A stretch of DNA of 7,429 nt from an uncultured Desulfobacca sp. (GTDB lineage Bacteria; Desulfobacterota; Desulfobaccia; Desulfobaccales; Desulfobaccaceae), in NCBI GenBank assembly GCA_937958145.1, contig CALGOE010000205.1, forward strand, positions 1 through 7,429. Direction: 5' to 3'. The notes below the pieces were generated by a model. That model did no database searches and had not been told where the DNA came from. It saw only the letters and a program-made list of their open reading frames with translations. Made by a program: the position numbers and the translations under genes. Below, piece after piece: positions 6,394 to 7,429 of this stretch. Numbering within the stretch: position 1 is the stretch's first letter; every line of letters begins with the position of its first letter.

Positions 6394-7429
6394 GTTTCCC
6401 CTCCTGACTGTAGCCTGGCCGCCAGGTCCCGGGCCTTGGCGGGCAATTCTGATAAACACGGGAATTCCGAAATGCCAAACCCCCTTTGGCTCATAAGCCG
6501 ATGCTCCTGGTAGCGTTTGTCTCCCTCAGCTTCCCACCACTCCTTGACCTTCCGATAAAGCTGCCTTTTTTTGCGGGAGAAATTCTCGTTTCTGTGATGG
6601 AGAACCTGCGTATAATCCTCTGGAGAGCGCAACTTCCCAGGAGGAGCGATAAAGTCCTCCAGGCTGTCCTGCGGGCCCAAGTCTTTTTTCAGCCAATCGG
6701 GAGAGCAGAATTCGCCCTCGTCGCCCGGCAGCCGGGCTTTGAGCAGTATTTTCCCGGGCTGGGGCAACTGGTCGGCCGCCACGCCATAACCGCTGCTGGT
6801 CTTGGCCCCGAAGCCATAGGTTAAAAACAGCTCTGAGACAGTCTCGGCTATAAGTGGCAGATCCTCCGCCACCTGGCGCACCAGGGTTTCCAGGTCCGGG
6901 GTTACCACCGGGCCTCCGCCAGTCTGTTCCCCGGAAAAATCAAAGGGGACATATAATAAGCGGAACTGACCCTGGGCTCCGCTCGGAACGCACTCATAGA
7001 GAATGGGATTGATCCCCACCCGGCGGCGGCGGTCATGGGGATTGATAATCTCCAGCCCCAGGTCATTGAGAAAGGTGGGGAAGAAAAACAGCCGACCTTG
7101 CCGCCCCTCAATGAGTTCGGTGCGATACCCTCGGCTTTTCAGATACGCCTCAAATTCGATTTGAAGTTCCTTGGTCAGGCCCGGTCGAGAGGGGGTCATG
7201 GCTCGGGCGATCAGGCTGTTCAGATAGCGAGCCTGAACCTCGTTTTCGTTCCCGAAAAGCAACACCGCCTGGACTCGTTGCGGCCATAGTTGTTGGGCGC
7301 GGGACTCAGGGGAAGCTCCTGCTTCAGGATGCAAATCAAGCCTTTCTTTCAACTGTCGCCCCAGCAGACGGGTGGCGGCGGCTCTCAAGCTGCCTTTCCA
7401 GCTGGTCGGGGCCAGATACGGGACCTTGA
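6390..7429 (-). CDS. RAMP-superfamily subunit, Cmr1/Cmr6-like, 5' end missing
   Basis: The frame is open to the window edge, so the true start lies beyond it; 345 residues are visible. The first ones read KVPYLAPTSWKGSLRAAATR, the RAMP 'P.sslKGalR' motif normally found about 30-60 residues into such proteins, so only a short N-terminal piece is missing. A TTG at 7388 is not a believable start because it falls inside this motif. Next come AVLLFGNENEV (visible 54-64), matching the RAMP LFG block, then FFFPTF and EIINPHDRRRRVGINPI (about 114-142), and the glycine-rich loop YGFGAKTSSGYGVA (204-217). A charged, helical C-terminal tail of about 120 residues follows, including SRKKRQLYRKVKEWW (284-298). 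Cmr1 and Cmr6 share the GakT..GyG loop and bind the 3' end of the crRNA; position just before cas10 favours a Cmr1-like role, as in cmr operons. Its TGA overlaps the cas10 ATG. Confidence 0.85.
   Translation of the reverse strand, partial: KVPYLAPTSWKGSLRAAATRLLGRQLKERLDLHPEAGASPESRAQQLWPQRVQAVLLFGNENEVQARYLNSLIARAMTPSRPGLTKELQIEFEAYLKSRGYRTELIEGRQGRLFFFPTFLNDLGLEIINPHDRRRRVGINPILYECVPSGAQGQFRLLYVPFDFSGEQTGGGPVVTPDLETLVRQVAEDLPLIAETVSELFLTYGFGAKTSSGYGVAADQLPQPGKILLKARLPGDEGEFCSPDWLKKDLGPQDSLEDFIAPPGKLRSPEDYTQVLHHRNENFSRKKRQLYRKVKEWWEAEGDKRYQEHRLMSQRGFGISEFPCLSELPAKARDLAARLQSGGET
6398..6405 (-). promoter_or_regulatory. ribosome binding site of cas10
   Basis: AGGAGGGG on the minus strand, four bases before the ATG at 6393 and within the last codons of the upstream RAMP gene. 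It supports the start at 6393, which forms an ATGA stop-start overlap, over the longer in-frame start at 6459. Confidence 0.75.

Noticed and set aside
6391..6459. Longer cas10 start at 6459
   Set aside because: It would overlap the upstream RAMP gene by 70 bases; the start at 6393 has an AGGAGGGG site and an ATGA overlap.
7386..7388. TTG start for the rightmost RAMP gene
   Set aside because: The frame continues to the window edge and the upstream codons encode the conserved RAMP motif YLAPTSWKGS, so the gene is truncated by the window rather than starting here.
1..7429. CRISPR array or crRNA repeats
   Set aside because: No regularly spaced direct repeats were seen by eye on either strand; any array must lie outside the window.

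Overview
The window is almost entirely one operon on the minus strand: the downstream part of a type III CRISPR-Cas effector locus of the Cmr/Csx11 kind, followed by a Cas1 gene and then the start of a transposase-like gene. Coding density is very high, GC content is moderately high, and every complete gene has a strong GGAGG-type ribosome binding site. This is a bacterium-like genome; an anaerobic Desulfobacterota/Deltaproteobacteria-type host is only a guess and the sequence does not settle it. No CRISPR array, tRNA or rRNA is present.

Layout in the direction of transcription, from high to low coordinates: (1) a RAMP protein whose 5' end is cut by the window edge (7429-6390); (2) a 969-aa Cas10-like large subunit (6393-3484) that starts inside the previous stop codon (ATGA); (3) a Cmr4-like Cas7 backbone subunit (3465-2479); (4) a Cmr5-like small subunit, Cas11 (2486-2055), overlapping it by 8 bases; (5) a 281-aa RAMP protein (2049-1204), 5 bases further on; (6) after 70 bases, a complete 334-aa Cas1 (1133-129); (7) after a 71-base AT-rich gap, the first 19 codons of a codirectional ORF (57-1) that resembles the N-terminus of an IS481-type transposase.

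The Cas10, Cas7, Cas11 and RAMP proteins should assemble on a crRNA into a Cmr-like complex. The Cmr4-like subunit keeps the aspartate (D30) expected to cut target RNA. The large subunit keeps an N-terminal HD nuclease motif and a CxxC...CxxC zinc site. Its palm region has no GGDD motif: where one would expect it, the sequence reads VPAD. A retained HD with a lost cyclase motif is the reported hallmark of subtype III-C (MTH326/Csx11-like Cas10). The best reading is therefore a type III system that cuts RNA and probably DNA directly and does not make cyclic oligoadenylate; no CARF-type effector gene is seen here.

Points of interest are the degenerate cyclase, the close link of a solo cas1 (no cas2 or cas6 in view) to a III-C-like operon, the higher GC of cas1 than of the effector genes, and the mobile-element-like ORF sitting where cas2 would usually be.
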